Shown one piece after another: positions 30,671 through 41,558 of a DNA stretch of 64,000 nt. The DNA is taken from positions 305,778 through 369,777 of the forward strand of contig NZ_JZEF01000005.1 of the NCBI RefSeq assembly GCF_001013475.1, given 5' to 3'. The DNA comes from Xanthomonas arboricola pv. juglandis (GTDB lineage Bacteria; Pseudomonadota; Gammaproteobacteria; Xanthomonadales; Xanthomonadaceae). A program made the translations under genes and the position numbers. The notes under the pieces were generated by a model. That model searched no databases. It was not told the origin of the DNA and was given only the letters and a program-made list of their open reading frames with translations. Every line of letters starts with the position of its first letter. Position 1 is the first letter of the stretch.

Positions 30671-32338
30671 ATGACCCGTCACGATGCAACCCGCGTCATC
30701 CGCGCCGCCACCGGCACCACGCTCACCGCAAAAAGCTGGCTCACCGAAGCGCCACTGCGCATGCTGATGAACAACCTGGACCCGGACGTGGCCGAACGCC
30801 CGCAGGAACTGGTGGTCTATGGCGGCATCGGCCGCGCCGCGCGCGACTGGGAATCCTTCGATGCGATCGTCGCCGCGCTGACCCGCCTGGACGACGACCA
30901 GACCCTGCTGGTGCAGTCCGGCAAGCCGGTGGGCGTGTTCCGCACGCATGCCGATGCGCCGCGCGTGCTGATCGCCAACTCCAACCTGGTGCCGCGCTGG
31001 GCCAGCTGGGAGCATTTCAACGAACTCGATCGCAAGGGTCTGGCGATGTACGGCCAGATGACCGCCGGCAGTTGGATCTACATCGGCGCGCAAGGCATCG
31101 TGCAAGGCACCTACGAAACCTTCGTGGAAATGGGCCGCCAGCATTATGGCGGCAGCCTGGCCGGCAAGTGGCTGTTTACCGGTGGCCTGGGCGGCATGGG
31201 CGGCGCGCAGCCGCTGGCCGCAGTGATGGCCGGCGCCTCGTGCCTGGCGGTGGAATGCCGCCGTTCCAGCATCGACATGCGCCTGCGCACCGGCTACCTG
31301 GACACCTGGACCGACGACCTGGACGAAGCGCTGCGCCTGATCGAGGAATCGTGCACGGCGAAGAAACCGCTGTCGGTCGGTCTGCTCGGCAATGTCGCAG
31401 ACGTGCTGGACGAGCTGCTGCTACGTGGAGTCAAGCCGGACCTGCTGACCGACCAGACCTCCGCGCACGACCCGATCAACGGCTACCTGCCGCAGGGCTG
31501 GACGGTGGAGGAATGGGACGCGAAACGCGTGAGCGCGCCGAAGGAGGTGGAAGCGGCCGCGCGCGACTCGATGGCCAACCACATCCGCGCCATGCTCACC
31601 TTCCACGCACTCGGCGTGCCCACCGTCGATTACGGCAACAACCTGCGCCAGATGGCGCTGGAGGCCGGCGTCGACAATGCGTTCGATTTCCCCGGCTTCG
31701 TGCCCGCCTACATCCGGCCGCTGTTCTGCCGCGGTATCGGCCCGTTCCGCTGGGTCGCGCTCAGTGGCGATCCCGACGACATCGCCAAGACCGATGCCAA
31801 GGTCAAGGAGCTCATTCCCGACGATGCGCATCTGCATCGCTGGCTGGACATGGCTGCCGAAAAGATCGCCTTCCAGGGCCTGCCTGCGCGGATCTGCTGG
31901 GTCGGTCTGGGCGACCGCCATCGGCTCGGCCTGGCCTTCAATGCGATGGTGCGCAGTGGTGAACTGAAGGCGCCGGTGGTGATCGGCCGCGATCATCTGG
32001 ATTCGGGCAGCGTCGCCTCGCCCAACCGCGAGACCGAGGCCATGGCCGATGGCTCGGATGCGGTCTCCGACTGGCCGCTGCTCAATGCCCTGCTCAACAC
32101 CGCGTCCGGTGCGACCTGGGTGTCGCTGCATCATGGCGGCGGCGTCGGCATGGGCTTCTCGCAGCACGCCGGCATGGTCATCGTCTGCGATGGCAGCGAG
32201 GCGGCCGACAGACGCCTGGAGCGCGTGCTCTGGAACGACCCGGCCACCGGCGTGATGCGCCACGCCGATGCCGGCTACGCCATCGCCACCGACTGCGCTA
32301 AGGAAAAAGGCCTGGATTTGCCGGGCATTCTCGGCTGA
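30671..32338 (+). CDS. hutU: Urocanate hydratase
   Basis: HutU adds water to urocanate, giving imidazolonepropionate, with NAD as a catalytic electrophile. The 555-aa protein is of normal length and has [28 protein letters not shown] (NAD-binding), [18 protein letters not shown] and [20 protein letters not shown] 30671 is the sensible start. It ends the hutI-hutH-hutG-hutU arm. No hut transporter gene is adjacent. Confidence 0.98.
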   Translation: MTRHDATRVIRAATGTTLTAKSWLTEAPLRMLMNNLDPDVAERPQELVVYGGIGRAARDWESFDAIVAALTRLDDDQTLLVQSGKPVGVFRTHADAPRVLIANSNLVPRWASWEHFNELDRKGLAMYGQMTAGSWIYIGAQGIVQGTYETFVEMGRQHYGGSLAGKWLFTGGLGGMGGAQPLAAVMAGASCLAVECRRSSIDMRLRTGYLDTWTDDLDEALRLIEESCTAKKPLSVGLLGNVADVLDELLLRGVKPDLLTDQTSAHDPINGYLPQGWTVEEWDAKRVSAPKEVEAAARDSMANHIRAMLTFHALGVPTVDYGNNLRQMALEAGVDNAFDFPGFVPAYIRPLFCRGIGPFRWVALSGDPDDIAKTDAKVKELIPDDAHLHRWLDMAAEKIAFQGLPARICWVGLGDRHRLGLAFNAMVRSGELKAPVVIGRDHLDSGSVASPNRETEAMADGSDAVSDWPLLNALLNTASGATWVSLHHGGGVGMGFSQHAGMVIVCDGSEAADRRLERVLWNDPATGVMRHADAGYAIATDCAKEKGLDLPGILG

Positions 32339-32489
32339 GGATTCTCGGCCTCAGCTGTTTCGCCGACCGCGTGCACGCCGTACGCGGTCGGCATGCGGCA
32401 CGCGGACATCACCGGTTGTGGGCGCAGCGTCCGCAGCAGGTGACGACTATCGGCTGCCCGCGATTGGCCGCTCTCAGCTCCACGACGGT

Positions 32490-33578
32490 CTACTTGCAGG
32501 CCGATGCAGCAGCGGCCAGCAATGCGTTGTCATCGAGCACCGGTGCCGCACCGCTTGCTGGGTAGGCCGCTGCGATCGCCTTCGCCGCGCGATCGGCGTC
32601 CGCCTGGATATACCACTGCGACGACGGCGGCAGCGTACGCCCGCGCACCGTCTGCTCGAATCGATACTGTCCCCAGTAGATCGCCAACGGCTCTTCCAGC
32701 GCGTTGAGCGGGTTACGCAAGGTGGCCGCACCCGGACACAGCCGCACGAAGTTGGCTGCGAGCATGCGTTTGCGCGCCGAGGGCTGCCCCGCAGACAGGT
32801 AGTGACTCAACTCATGCAACACGATCGGCGCCCAGTCCATCGAGGCCGTGCCGGCACGCGCATCATGCTGCGAATACAGCAGCATGGTGCGTCCGCGCAC
32901 CTTGGCCTGGGTGGTGTCCGGCTCCGGCCACCAGACGAATCTTGCCTGGAACACCGCAGGCTCCGGCACCGCAAAGAACGCCCGCATCTGCGCTGCCAAC
33001 CGCGAAACGGCGGGGTTGGACAGTTCCTCGCCCAGCTCGCGTGCCTGTTGCTCGAAACGCGGTGCAACGGCGACCAGGCGCCTGGCGCGCGGAACGAAGC
33101 GGGCAAAATACGCGCGCAGCATCGCCTGGTCGTCTGCCGACTGCTCGGCAATGGCGGCGTCCGCTGACGCCTCGAATCCGGCATTCCCGAGGAAATGCCG
33201 GGAGAAAGGATCCACCTCACGGGTGGCATCTGGCGCAAACACGCGGTCGAGCACCTCCAGATCGTCGTCCTTTGCCAGCCCAGAGGTGCGCCGACGGAAA
33301 GCTGCGTAGGCCACAAGCGCTGCACGATCGGCCGGGTCCAGCCCGCCGTGGGTTTCGAAATAGCTGCGATAGACGGGCGCCGTATAGCCCGGCAACCAGT
33401 CCGACAGGTTATCCAGCAGGTTGAACAGGTCCGTGGCCTCGCTGTAACCCACCTGCACGGGTGACGATGACGACACGGCTGGCGCGGCATGCGCGGTGGC
33501 ACACATCACGACCCAGATCAGTCCGGCTGAGCGGATGCGCCGCAGCATTGGAGGCCAGCGATCGATCCATCTACGCAT
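32490..33578 (-). CDS. Secreted protein with an HExxH-type motif
   Basis: The 362-aa protein has a signal peptide (IRSAGLIWVVMCATAHAAPA) and a zincin-like motif VLHELSHYLSAG at about residue 255, with Glu-rich helices further on. Nothing else matches a family I know. The start may be ATG 33578 or ATG 33548. HExxH in an exported protein suggests a metallopeptidase, but there is no clear third zinc ligand, so activity is unproven. It is convergent with hutU and divergent from the next gene. Confidence 0.7.
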   Translation of the reverse strand: MRRWIDRWPPMLRRIRSAGLIWVVMCATAHAAPAVSSSSPVQVGYSEATDLFNLLDNLSDWLPGYTAPVYRSYFETHGGLDPADRAALVAYAAFRRRTSGLAKDDDLEVLDRVFAPDATREVDPFSRHFLGNAGFEASADAAIAEQSADDQAMLRAYFARFVPRARRLVAVAPRFEQQARELGEELSNPAVSRLAAQMRAFFAVPEPAVFQARFVWWPEPDTTQAKVRGRTMLLYSQHDARAGTASMDWAPIVLHELSHYLSAGQPSARKRMLAANFVRLCPGAATLRNPLNALEEPLAIYWGQYRFEQTVRGRTLPPSSQWYIQADADRAAKAIAAAYPASGAAPVLDDNALLAAAASACK

Positions 33579-33775
33579 GCAAGGCTCCGGGCTGGCGAGT
33601 GCGCTGATTCGAGCATGCCGGGATACCGCCCGCCACGTGCCTTTGGTCAGGGGGCGCGAGAGCTTCCGGCTTCGGGTTGCAAGCGAGGACATCGTTGCCC
33701 ATCACATTCTCGACGATTGCCCTCAAGTCCGCCGCGTGCGGGCCGACAAGGTATGCAACGTTTCGAGGGATCTCC

Positions 33776-34504
33776 ATGGGCATCTTGATCTACCTGGTGC
33801 CTGCATTCGCGCTCTGGGCGCTGATTGCCACCGTGCTGGCGTTCGTGCGTGGCCGGCAGCTGCGCGCCGAATCCGGCCAGCTCGCCAGCACCCAGGACAG
33901 CCTTGCCCGCTACCAGGCTGCGCTCTCGCAGGCGAAGGCGCGCGCGGCCGCCAGCGTGCTGGAGCTGGAATCGTTGCAGCGCAGCTACACCGTCCTCAAG
34001 CAATCGCTGGAGCAGCAGGAACAGACGGCCGCCGAACAGGCGCCGGCTGCCGACAGCCAGGTGATTCCGATGGTGATGGTGCAACGGCTGGATATCGCCA
34101 ACGAGATCGGCACGTTGTTCGCGCACGTCGCGCGGGTGGCACGCAGCCTGCGCCGCTACAGCGCTTACAGCCGCGGCCACACTGCGCCGGAACCGGCCAC
34201 CGCCCGCTACGATCTGCATTGGCTGGCCGATTGCCTGCACAGCTTCGACCAGATCGGCTATGCCCTGTTGCGCGGCAACGTCGCGGCGCTGATCACCGCC
34301 TGCCAGGATCTGCTGTCGATGTACGACCATTATCTGAAGGACGGGTCCGGCTACAACAGCCGCGACACCTTCCAGCGCCTGAGCAGCGATGTGCCGCTGT
34401 CGGATGCCACCGATGCCATCCGCTCGATCATCGTCAAGGCGACGCTGGCGCAGGATGTGCGCGATGCGGTGATGGAGGATGCGGTTGCGGCTAACGTTGG
34501 GTGA
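33776..34504 (+). CDS. Membrane-anchored coiled-coil protein, function unknown
   Basis: The 242-aa protein has one N-terminal helix (LIYLVPAFALWALIATVLAFV). A coiled coil follows (residues about 28-85: RQLRAESGQLASTQDSLARY and beyond), then a helical C-terminal domain (YDLHWLADCLHSFDQIG). It is probably anchored in the inner membrane with the coiled coil inside. ATG 33776 follows CGAGGGA. I recognise no family. A GGGAATC tandem repeat begins four bases after the stop. Confidence 0.72.
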   Translation: MGILIYLVPAFALWALIATVLAFVRGRQLRAESGQLASTQDSLARYQAALSQAKARAAASVLELESLQRSYTVLKQSLEQQEQTAAEQAPAADSQVIPMVMVQRLDIANEIGTLFAHVARVARSLRRYSAYSRGHTAPEPATARYDLHWLADCLHSFDQIGYALLRGNVAALITACQDLLSMYDHYLKDGSGYNSRDTFQRLSSDVPLSDATDAIRSIIVKATLAQDVRDAVMEDAVAANVG

Positions 34505-34507
34505 GTC

Positions 34508-34542
34508 GGGAATCGGGAATCGGGAATCGGGAATCGGGAATC
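34508..34542. repeat. Heptanucleotide tandem repeat (GGGAATC)x5
   Basis: Five perfect copies of GGGAATC follow directly after the coiled-coil gene. A related degenerate run occurs at 53749-53776. Such runs are a feature of Xanthomonas spacers. Copy number may vary between strains. Confidence 0.95.
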
Positions 34543-34644
34543 GTAAGAGCGTGGGTGCGGGGTTCTGTTGGGTCAACAGGTAGATGCATGCTGTTTGACC
34601 GCTTCCCGATGCAGCGACTGCTGTGATGCGATTGCAGATAAAAA

Positions 34645-34668
34645 AAGCGCACCGCTTGCGGTGCGCTT
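34645..34668. terminator. Bidirectional rho-independent terminator
   Basis: AAGCGCACCG and CGGTGCGCTT form a 10-bp stem with a 4-nt loop. An A-run sits to the left and a T-run (TTTTTCG) to the right. It can end both the rightward coiled-coil transcript and the leftward dehydrogenase transcript. Confidence 0.9.
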
Positions 34669-34675
34669 TTTCGTT

Positions 34676-34735
34676 TCAGGCCTTGGGAATGGCCGGCTTG
34701 CCTTGATTGGCGGGTTTGGTCGCTGCCTGCGTCAT
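34676..34735 (-). CDS. Possible 19-residue micro-ORF coupled to the dehydrogenase gene
   Basis: The ATG overlaps the TGA of the dehydrogenase gene (ATGA). Twenty codons with good codon choice (MTQAATKPANQGKPAIPKA) run to a TGA that sits just before the terminator. Position and coupling suggest a translated leader-less peptide or an ancestral C-terminal extension. There is no independent evidence of function. Confidence 0.35.
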   Translation of the reverse strand: MTQAATKPANQGKPAIPKA

Positions 34736-37209
34736 GGTGCCTGCTGCGGCAGCGCGTAGGCCACCACGGCATCGCCTGCGGGCGTTTCCATGAAGTGGTG
34801 GCCGCCGGCCATGATCACCAGATACTCGCGGCCGTTGTAGGCGTAGACCATCGGGTTGGCCTGGCCGCCGGCCGGCAGCTTGGCGTGCCACAGCTCCTTG
34901 CCGGTGGCCAGATCGACGGCGCGGATCAGGTCGTCGGTGGCTGCGGCAATGAAGATCAAGCCACTGGCCGTCACCACCGAGCCGCCGTTGTTGGGCGTGC
35001 CGATCTCGATCGGCAGACCCGAGCGGATGCCGAACGGACCATTGCCGCGCGCGCTGCCGAACGGGCGGTCCCACAGCGTCTTGCCGCTGGCCAGATCGAT
35101 CGCACGGATGCCGCCGTACGGCGGCTGCTTGCACAGCAGCTTGGTGAACGGCAGACGCCAGCCGGCGTTGACGTTGATCGCATACGGCGTGCCGGCCTGC
35201 GGATCGCCCGCACCTTCCGCGCCACCAGCATCGCCGCGCACTTCATCGCGCGGTGCCCAGCCCAGTTTGTCGGCCTTGGCGCGCGGCACCAGCAGGTTGT
35301 AGTTGGGCATGTCGTTGTAGTTGGCCACGATCACGCCGCGCTGCGGATCCACCGACACGCTGCCCCAGTCCGAACCGCCGTTGTAGCCGGGGTATTCGAT
35401 CGAATGGCGGTCGGCTTCCGGCGGCGTGTAGATGCCCTTGTAGCTGGCCTTGCGGAACTGGATGCGGCAGACCAGCTGATCGATCGGCGTCATCCCCCAC
35501 ATGTCGCGCTCGGTCAGATCCGGCTTGCGTAGCGTGTGGTACAGCGAAAATGGCTGCGTCTTGGCACGCATCTGCGGCTCCACGCCACCGCCTGGCACTG
35601 CGCGTTCTTCCACGCCCACCAGCGGCTTGCCGGTACGCCGATCCAGCACGTACAACTCGCCCTGCTTGCTCGGCAACAACACCGCCGGCACGTTGACGCC
35701 GTCCTTGGGGAAGTCGATCAGGCTCGGCTGCGAGCCCAGGTCGTAATCCCACGCATCGATATGCGTGGTCTGGAAATTCCACACCGGCTTGCCGGTGGTG
35801 ACATCCAGCGCCACCAGCGAGGTCGCATAGCGATTCTCCTGCGGCGTGCGCGAGCTGCTCCAGTAATCGGCGGTGGAGTTGCCCATCGGCAGATACACAT
35901 AGCCCAGCTGTTCGTCGGCCGCGGCGGTGGTCCACATGTTCGGCGTGCCACGCGTCCAGGTCTGGCCCGGCGGCGGTGCGCCGTTCCAGTCCGGATGGGT
36001 CATGTCCCAGGCCCAGCGCAATTGGCCGGTCACCGCATCGAAGCCCTCGATCACTCCGGACGGCTCGTAACGCTTCTGTCCGTCCAGCACCTGATGGCCG
36101 GTGACCACCACCCCGCGCACGATGGCGGGCGGCGAATTGATCGACACATAGCCCGGCGGCGTCTGCCCCATACCGAGGGTGATATCGACCTGACCGTTGT
36201 TGCCGAAATCCGTGCACGGCTGGCCGCTACGCGCATCCAGCGCGATCAGGCGGCCATCCAGCGTGCCTTCGATGATGCGCGTGCGGCACAGCGGCGCCCC
36301 ATCCGTTGCCATCGTTGCGGCGGCCTCGTTGGCTGCCGCCGGCACCTGGTAGTACGACACGCCACGGCAGGCGGCGGTATACGGAATCGCCTCGTCCTTG
36401 ACCTTGGGATCGTAGCGCCAACGCTCCTTGCCACTGGCGGCATCCAGCGCGATCACCTGATTGCGCGCAGTGCACAGATACAGGCTGTCGCCCACCTTCA
36501 GCGGCGTGGTTTCCGCACCCCAGCGCTTGCTCGGCAGGTCGCCGGTGTGGAAGACCCAGGCCTGCTTCAATTGCGCAACGTTGTCGCGGTTGATCTGCTG
36601 CAGCGGCGAATAGCGCTGCCCGGCCTGGCTGCGTCCATACGCGGCCCAGTCGTCGTCGGCAGGCGCATTGCCCGGCTGCCCGTCGGCGGCGGCCGGCGCT
36701 GCGGACGCGCTGCGCTTGACCAGACTAGCGGCCATGCCGGCGGCGTGTGCCAGCGCGCCATCGGCCTCGGTCACCCCAAACGGCACGAACGCCAGCGCGA
36801 AGGCCACCACGAACACCGCCGCCAGAACGCCGGCCACGCTGCGCGATACCGCACGCGATACCGGGCGCTCCAGTTTCGGCAGCAGCAGCGCCAGCACGAA
36901 TGCCAGGCCGACGATCAAGCCCAGCCGCGTTACCCAACGCCAGTAGTCGCTGCCCGATTCCCACCACGTCCACGGCAACGTCGCCGCCACCACTGCGGCA
37001 AACCACCACGCGCCCGCATTGCGACCGCGAAACAGCAATACGCCGGCGATCAGCAAGGCCACGCCCACAGGCGCGTAATACCAGGAGCCGCCCAGCGCGG
37101 CCAGCCACACGCCGCCTGCCAGCAGCACGGCGCCCAGCACTCCAATCACGCCTCCCAACGTCGCCAGCGCCCAGTGGCCGCGACGGGAAGGACGATGCAA
37201 TGTCGTCAT
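34732..37209 (-). CDS. Membrane-bound PQQ-dependent dehydrogenase, glucose/quinate/shikimate family
   Basis: The 825-aa protein has five N-terminal membrane helices (residues about 12-135). A large periplasmic eight-bladed PQQ propeller follows (WAAYGRSQAGQRYSPLQQIN, PPGYVSINSPPAIVRGVVVTG, FGSARGNGPFGIRSGLPIEIG). Enzymes of this family oxidise glucose, quinate or shikimate in the periplasm and pass electrons to ubiquinone. Substrate cannot be fixed from sequence alone. The gene is monocistronic, starts at ATG 37209 and is transcribed towards a strong terminator. Confidence 0.93.
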   Translation of the reverse strand: MTTLHRPSRRGHWALATLGGVIGVLGAVLLAGGVWLAALGGSWYYAPVGVALLIAGVLLFRGRNAGAWWFAAVVAATLPWTWWESGSDYWRWVTRLGLIVGLAFVLALLLPKLERPVSRAVSRSVAGVLAAVFVVAFALAFVPFGVTEADGALAHAAGMAASLVKRSASAAPAAADGQPGNAPADDDWAAYGRSQAGQRYSPLQQINRDNVAQLKQAWVFHTGDLPSKRWGAETTPLKVGDSLYLCTARNQVIALDAASGKERWRYDPKVKDEAIPYTAACRGVSYYQVPAAANEAAATMATDGAPLCRTRIIEGTLDGRLIALDARSGQPCTDFGNNGQVDITLGMGQTPPGYVSINSPPAIVRGVVVTGHQVLDGQKRYEPSGVIEGFDAVTGQLRWAWDMTHPDWNGAPPPGQTWTRGTPNMWTTAAADEQLGYVYLPMGNSTADYWSSSRTPQENRYATSLVALDVTTGKPVWNFQTTHIDAWDYDLGSQPSLIDFPKDGVNVPAVLLPSKQGELYVLDRRTGKPLVGVEERAVPGGGVEPQMRAKTQPFSLYHTLRKPDLTERDMWGMTPIDQLVCRIQFRKASYKGIYTPPEADRHSIEYPGYNGGSDWGSVSVDPQRGVIVANYNDMPNYNLLVPRAKADKLGWAPRDEVRGDAGGAEGAGDPQAGTPYAINVNAGWRLPFTKLLCKQPPYGGIRAIDLASGKTLWDRPFGSARGNGPFGIRSGLPIEIGTPNNGGSVVTASGLIFIAAATDDLIRAVDLATGKELWHAKLPAGGQANPMVYAYNGREYLVIMAGGHHFMETPAGDAVVAYALPQQAP

Positions 37210-37346
37210 CAGTTGTTCCTCTTCGATCTGCGGCGACGCAACGCCGCCACACCGCCCCCAACCTTCGACCCGCCGCGGTGAAAAAACCGCGTTCTTTGCG
37301 AACGCCGCCGAAAAACACTGCGTTGCAGATGTCACCGCGTGCAATA

Positions 37347-37376
37347 AAAGACGCCGGCTGTGCGCCGGCGTTTTTC
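37347..37376. terminator. Terminator downstream of gyrA
   Basis: ACGCCGGC and GCCGGCGT form an 8-bp stem with a 5-nt loop, followed by TTTTT on the plus strand. On the minus strand, after the gyrA stop, the hairpin is followed by CTTTTATT, so it works in the gyrA direction. Confidence 0.85.
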
Positions 37377-37403
37377 TTCAGCTGCGTTGCTCGCCAGGTG
37401 CGA

Positions 37404-40115
37404 TCACGCTTCGGTCGGTGGCAGGTCGCCTGGACTTGCTGCCGGTGCAACCGCTGCATCGTCCAGCACATCCTCGGCCTCATCCAGCGATGCATCCAGG
37501 CGTTCGACCGCCTGCAGCTTTTCGCCCTTGGACAAGCGGATCAAGGTCACGCCCTGGGTATTGCGACCCACGCGCGAGATCTCCGAACCGCGGGTGCGCA
37601 CCAGCGTACCGCCATCGGAAATCAGCAGCACTTCGTCGGTGGCGCCCAGCAGCACCGCACGCACCAGCTTGCCGTTTCGCTCGGTGGTCTGGATGCCGAT
37701 CACGCCCTGCGTACCGCGGCCCTTGCGCGGGTACTCGGTCAGCGGGGTGCGCTTGCCGTAGCCGTTCTCGGTGGCGGTGAGGATGTAGGCCATGTCGTCG
37801 CTCTCGGCGACGTCGATCACCTCTGCCTCGACACCGTCCGTGCTCTCCACCACATCCTCGACACCCTCGTCCTCGACATCGCCTTCGATGCCGCCGGCAC
37901 GCTCGGCCACGATCAGGCTGACCACCTCTTCGCCCTTGGTCAGACGGATGCCGCGCACGCCGGTGGCGGTACGGCCCATCGAACGCACGGTGGATTCGCC
38001 AAAGCGCACGGTCTTGCCGTTGGAGGCGAACAACAACACGTCGCGATCGCCATCGGTCAAGGCCACACCGACCAGCGCATCGCCCTCGTCGAGGTTGATC
38101 GCGATCTTGCCGCGTGCCAGGCGGAACGCGAATTCGCTCAGCGGGGTCTTCTTGACCGTGCCGTTGCGCGTGGCAAAGAACACATAGCGGTTGTCGGCGT
38201 ATTCGCGCACCGGCAGCACCGCCTGCACACGCTCGCCGGGTTCCAGCGGAATCCAGTTGATGATCGGACGGCCACGCGCATTGGATCCGGCCTCCGGCAA
38301 CTGGTACACCGGCAGCCAGAACACCTTGCCGCTGCTGGTGAAGGTCAGCAGCGTGTCGTGCGTGTTGACCAGCCACAGCTGGTCGATGAAATCCTCTTCC
38401 TTGGTCGCCGCCGCAGACCGGCCACGGCCACCACGGCGCTGCGCACGATACGCGCTGACCGGCTGGCGCTTGGCATAGCCGGCATGCGAGAGCGTCACCA
38501 CCACGTCTTCCGGCGAAATCAGGTCCAGGATGTCCAGATCTTCTTCGCTGTGACGGATCTCGGTGCGGCGTTCGTCGCCGTACTCCTCGCGGATGTTGAT
38601 CAGCTCGTCGCGGATCACCTGCAGCAGCACGTCGGGGTTTTCCAGGATGCGGATCAGGCCCTGGATGACCTCGAGCAACTGCTTGTACTCGTCAGTCAGC
38701 TTTTCCTGCTCCAACCCGGTCAGGCGATGCAGGCGCATTTCCAGGATCTGCGAGGCCTGCACTTCACTGAGCTGATAGAAGCCGTTGGCCAGGCCCACGC
38801 CCGGGGCCAGATCTTCCGGCTTGGAGGCTTCGGCACCGGCGGCGCCCAGCAGTGCGCCGACCAGACCCGGTTCCCAGGTCTTGGCCAGCGTGCGCTCGCG
38901 CGCTTCCTGTGGGTTGGCCGAGGTCTTGATCAGCTCGATCATCTCGTCGATGTTGGCCAACGCGACGGTCAGGCCTTCCAGCACGTGCGCACGCGCACGC
39001 GCCTTGCGCAGTTCAAAGATGGTGCGGCGGGTCACCACTTCGCGGCGGTGGCGGATGAACGCCTGCAGCATCTGCTTGAGGTTCATCAACTGCGGGCGGC
39101 CGTCGATCAGCGCCACCATGTTGATGCCGAACACCGACTCCATCTGGGTCTGCTGATACAGGTTGTTGAGCACAACCTCGGCCGACTCGCCGCGCTTGAC
39201 CTCGATGTAGATGCGCATGCCGTCCTTGTCGGACTCGTCGCGCAGCTCGCTGATGCCTTCGAGCTTCTTTTCCTTGACCAGCTCGGCGATCTTCTCGATC
39301 AGCCGCGCCTTGTTCACCTGATACGGAATCTCGGTGACGATGATCGCTTCGCGGCCGTTGTCGGCCACTTCCACATCGGCCTTGGCGCGCATGCGCACGC
39401 GGCCACGGCCGGTGCGGTAACCGGCAGCGATGCCGGCGGTGCCGTTGATGATGCCGGCGGTGGGGAAATCCGGGCCGGGGATGTATTCCATCAGGCCTTC
39501 GACATCCAGCTCCGGCGTGTCGATCAAGGCGATGCAGGCGTTGATCGCCTCGGTCAGGTTGTGCGGCGGGATATTGGTGGCCATGCCCACCGCGATACCG
39601 GCCGAGCCGTTGACCAGCAGGCTCGGGAACCGGGTCGGCATGACCGTCGGTTCCTGTTCCTTCTCGTCGTAATTGGGCTGGAAATCGACGGTTTCCTTGT
39701 CGATGTCGGCCATCAGCTCATGCGCCAGCCGCGACATGCGCGACTCGGTGTAACGCATTGCCGCGGCGGAATCGCCATCGACCGAACCGAAGTTACCCTG
39801 GCCGTCCACCATCATGTAGCGCAGCGAGAACGGCTGCGCCATGCGCACCAGCGTGTCGTACACCGACTGGTCGCCGTGCGGGTGGTATTTACCGATGACG
39901 TCGCCGACGATACGCGCCGACTTGAAGTAGGCCTTGTTGCTGTGTGCGCCCAGCTCATGCATGGCGTACAGGACGCGGCGGTGCACGGGTTTGAGGCCAT
40001 CACGGGCATCGGGGAGTGCGCGGCCCACGATCACGCTCATCGCGTAATCGAGATAGCTCTTGCGCATCTCGTCTTCCAGATTGACCTGGATGATTTCCTT
40101 GGCGGTTTCTGCCAT
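37404..40115 (-). CDS. gyrA: DNA gyrase subunit A
   Basis: The 903-aa subunit introduces negative supercoils with GyrB. The catalytic tyrosine is Y122 ([10 protein letters not shown]). The quinolone region reads [19 protein letters not shown], so position 83 (E. coli numbering holds exactly) is Gln rather than Ser, and position 87 is Asp. The GyrA box is QRRGGRG. The C-terminal beta-pinwheel carries an acidic insertion ([19 protein letters not shown]) absent from E. coli. Start is ATG 40115; the longer frame is discarded. Confidence 0.98.
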   Translation of the reverse strand: MAETAKEIIQVNLEDEMRKSYLDYAMSVIVGRALPDARDGLKPVHRRVLYAMHELGAHSNKAYFKSARIVGDVIGKYHPHGDQSVYDTLVRMAQPFSLRYMMVDGQGNFGSVDGDSAAAMRYTESRMSRLAHELMADIDKETVDFQPNYDEKEQEPTVMPTRFPSLLVNGSAGIAVGMATNIPPHNLTEAINACIALIDTPELDVEGLMEYIPGPDFPTAGIINGTAGIAAGYRTGRGRVRMRAKADVEVADNGREAIIVTEIPYQVNKARLIEKIAELVKEKKLEGISELRDESDKDGMRIYIEVKRGESAEVVLNNLYQQTQMESVFGINMVALIDGRPQLMNLKQMLQAFIRHRREVVTRRTIFELRKARARAHVLEGLTVALANIDEMIELIKTSANPQEARERTLAKTWEPGLVGALLGAAGAEASKPEDLAPGVGLANGFYQLSEVQASQILEMRLHRLTGLEQEKLTDEYKQLLEVIQGLIRILENPDVLLQVIRDELINIREEYGDERRTEIRHSEEDLDILDLISPEDVVVTLSHAGYAKRQPVSAYRAQRRGGRGRSAAATKEEDFIDQLWLVNTHDTLLTFTSSGKVFWLPVYQLPEAGSNARGRPIINWIPLEPGERVQAVLPVREYADNRYVFFATRNGTVKKTPLSEFAFRLARGKIAINLDEGDALVGVALTDGDRDVLLFASNGKTVRFGESTVRSMGRTATGVRGIRLTKGEEVVSLIVAERAGGIEGDVEDEGVEDVVESTDGVEAEVIDVAESDDMAYILTATENGYGKRTPLTEYPRKGRGTQGVIGIQTTERNGKLVRAVLLGATDEVLLISDGGTLVRTRGSEISRVGRNTQGVTLIRLSKGEKLQAVERLDASLDEAEDVLDDAAVAPAASPGDLPPTEA

Positions 40116-40324
40116 TCGGGTTCCGTAAGTGAGGTGGCGGGCGAGCCGGAAAGCCGCGTCGGGGGCGCCCTGACAACAGGCTGCCGACCCCACGCTCCCG
40201 CCGATCGATTCAAGCCCCGGATTGTATCACGAAGGGGCACCACGATGCCGCCGGTTTACCGGCCAGAAACAAGCACTTGCAGGATTTTGACGGGACGATG
40301 CGGCGATAGTGCGCCGCACTGGCC

Positions 40325-41389
40325 TCAGCCGCCGAACGCCGCCTGCATGCGCGCCAGGTCCGGCTGCGCGATCACCCCGCGTTCGGTGACGATCGCATCG
40401 ATCAGGCTGCCGGGGGTGACATCGAACACCGGGTTCCAGGCATTGATGCCATCGGCCACCGTGCGCACACCGCCGACCCCGAACAATTCGCCCGGGTCGC
40501 GCTGCTCGATCTCGATCTGATCGCCGCTGGCGGTGTCCATGTCCACCGTGGACGACGGTGCCACCACCATGAACTTGACGCCGTGGTGGCGCGCGGCGAT
40601 CGCCAGCTGATAGGTGCCGATCTTGTTGGCGGTATCGCCGTTGGCGCAGATGCGGTCGGCGCCGACGATGACCCACTGCACCAGCCCGGACTTCATCAGA
40701 TGCGCGGCGGCCGAATCGGCGATCAGGGTCGCGTCGATGCCATCCTGCTGCAGCTCCCACACGGTCAGGCGCGCGCCCTGCAACCACGGCCGGGTCTCGC
40801 CGGCAAACACCTTGGCGATGCGCTGCTGCGCCATGCCGGCGCGGATCACGCCCAGCGCGGTACCGAAGCCGGCGGTGGCCAACGAACCGGTATTGCAATG
40901 GGTCAGCACGCCGCTGCCGGTCTCGATCAACGACGCACCGAGCGCGCCCATATGCCGGTTGGCCGCCAGGTCTTCATCGGCGATGGCCTGCGCCTCGCGC
41001 GCGATCACCTCGCGCCAGTCGGCGCCGGCAGCGCCCAGCACGCGACGCATGCGCATCAGCGCCCAGGCCAGGTTGACCGCGGTCGGACGCGCGGCATTGA
41101 GCCGCAATAGCGCCGGCTCGAGCTTCTGCAAGGCCGCACTGCCGTCGTCGGCAGCGATGTCGCGCGCCGCCAGCACCACGCCCCACCCGGCCGCAATGCC
41201 GATCGCCGGCGCGCCGCGTACGGCCAGCGAATGGATCGCCTCGGCCACGGCATCGCTGGTGTCGCAACGCACATGCTCGACCACGAAGGGCAGCTTGCGC
41301 TGGTCGAGCAGTTCCAGGGCATCGCCCGTCCACAGCAGCGGGCGGATATGGTCGTAGCGGGCGTAATCGATATGGGCGCTGTCGTTCAT
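40325..41389 (-). CDS. mtnA: S-methyl-5-thioribose-1-phosphate isomerase
   Basis: MtnA isomerises methylthioribose-1-phosphate to the ribulose form in the methionine salvage pathway. The 354-aa protein of the eIF-2B alpha-like family has [56 protein letters not shown], and a [18 protein letters not shown] segment with the catalytic Asp. Start is ATG 41389. No other salvage gene is adjacent. Confidence 0.97.
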   Translation of the reverse strand: MNDSAHIDYARYDHIRPLLWTGDALELLDQRKLPFVVEHVRCDTSDAVAEAIHSLAVRGAPAIGIAAGWGVVLAARDIAADDGSAALQKLEPALLRLNAARPTAVNLAWALMRMRRVLGAAGADWREVIAREAQAIADEDLAANRHMGALGASLIETGSGVLTHCNTGSLATAGFGTALGVIRAGMAQQRIAKVFAGETRPWLQGARLTVWELQQDGIDATLIADSAAAHLMKSGLVQWVIVGADRICANGDTANKIGTYQLAIAARHHGVKFMVVAPSSTVDMDTASGDQIEIEQRDPGELFGVGGVRTVADGINAWNPVFDVTPGSLIDAIVTERGVIAQPDLARMQAAFGG

Positions 41390-41495
41390 CCGGACATTGT
41401 AAGGCGCGCGGGCAGCCCAGTCAGTGGCCGCATCGCTCAGCCCGCTGGCGATGTCGCAAACCGAGCTGGTCGAGTGCGCGACGCCCTCACCGCTT

Positions 41496-41558
41496 GCGGG
41501 ACACGCCGTGAATCCGTCCGTGGAGGCTCCTTGGCGGCATCCATGCCGCCAAGGGTCC
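41496..41558 (+). repeat. Dispersed palindromic repeat, copy 1
   Basis: It begins GCGGGACACGCCG and includes GGAGGCTC and the palindrome GGCGGCATCCATGCCGCC. It matches the reverse complement of 41804-41867 along about 63 bases with scattered differences. Confidence 0.85.
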
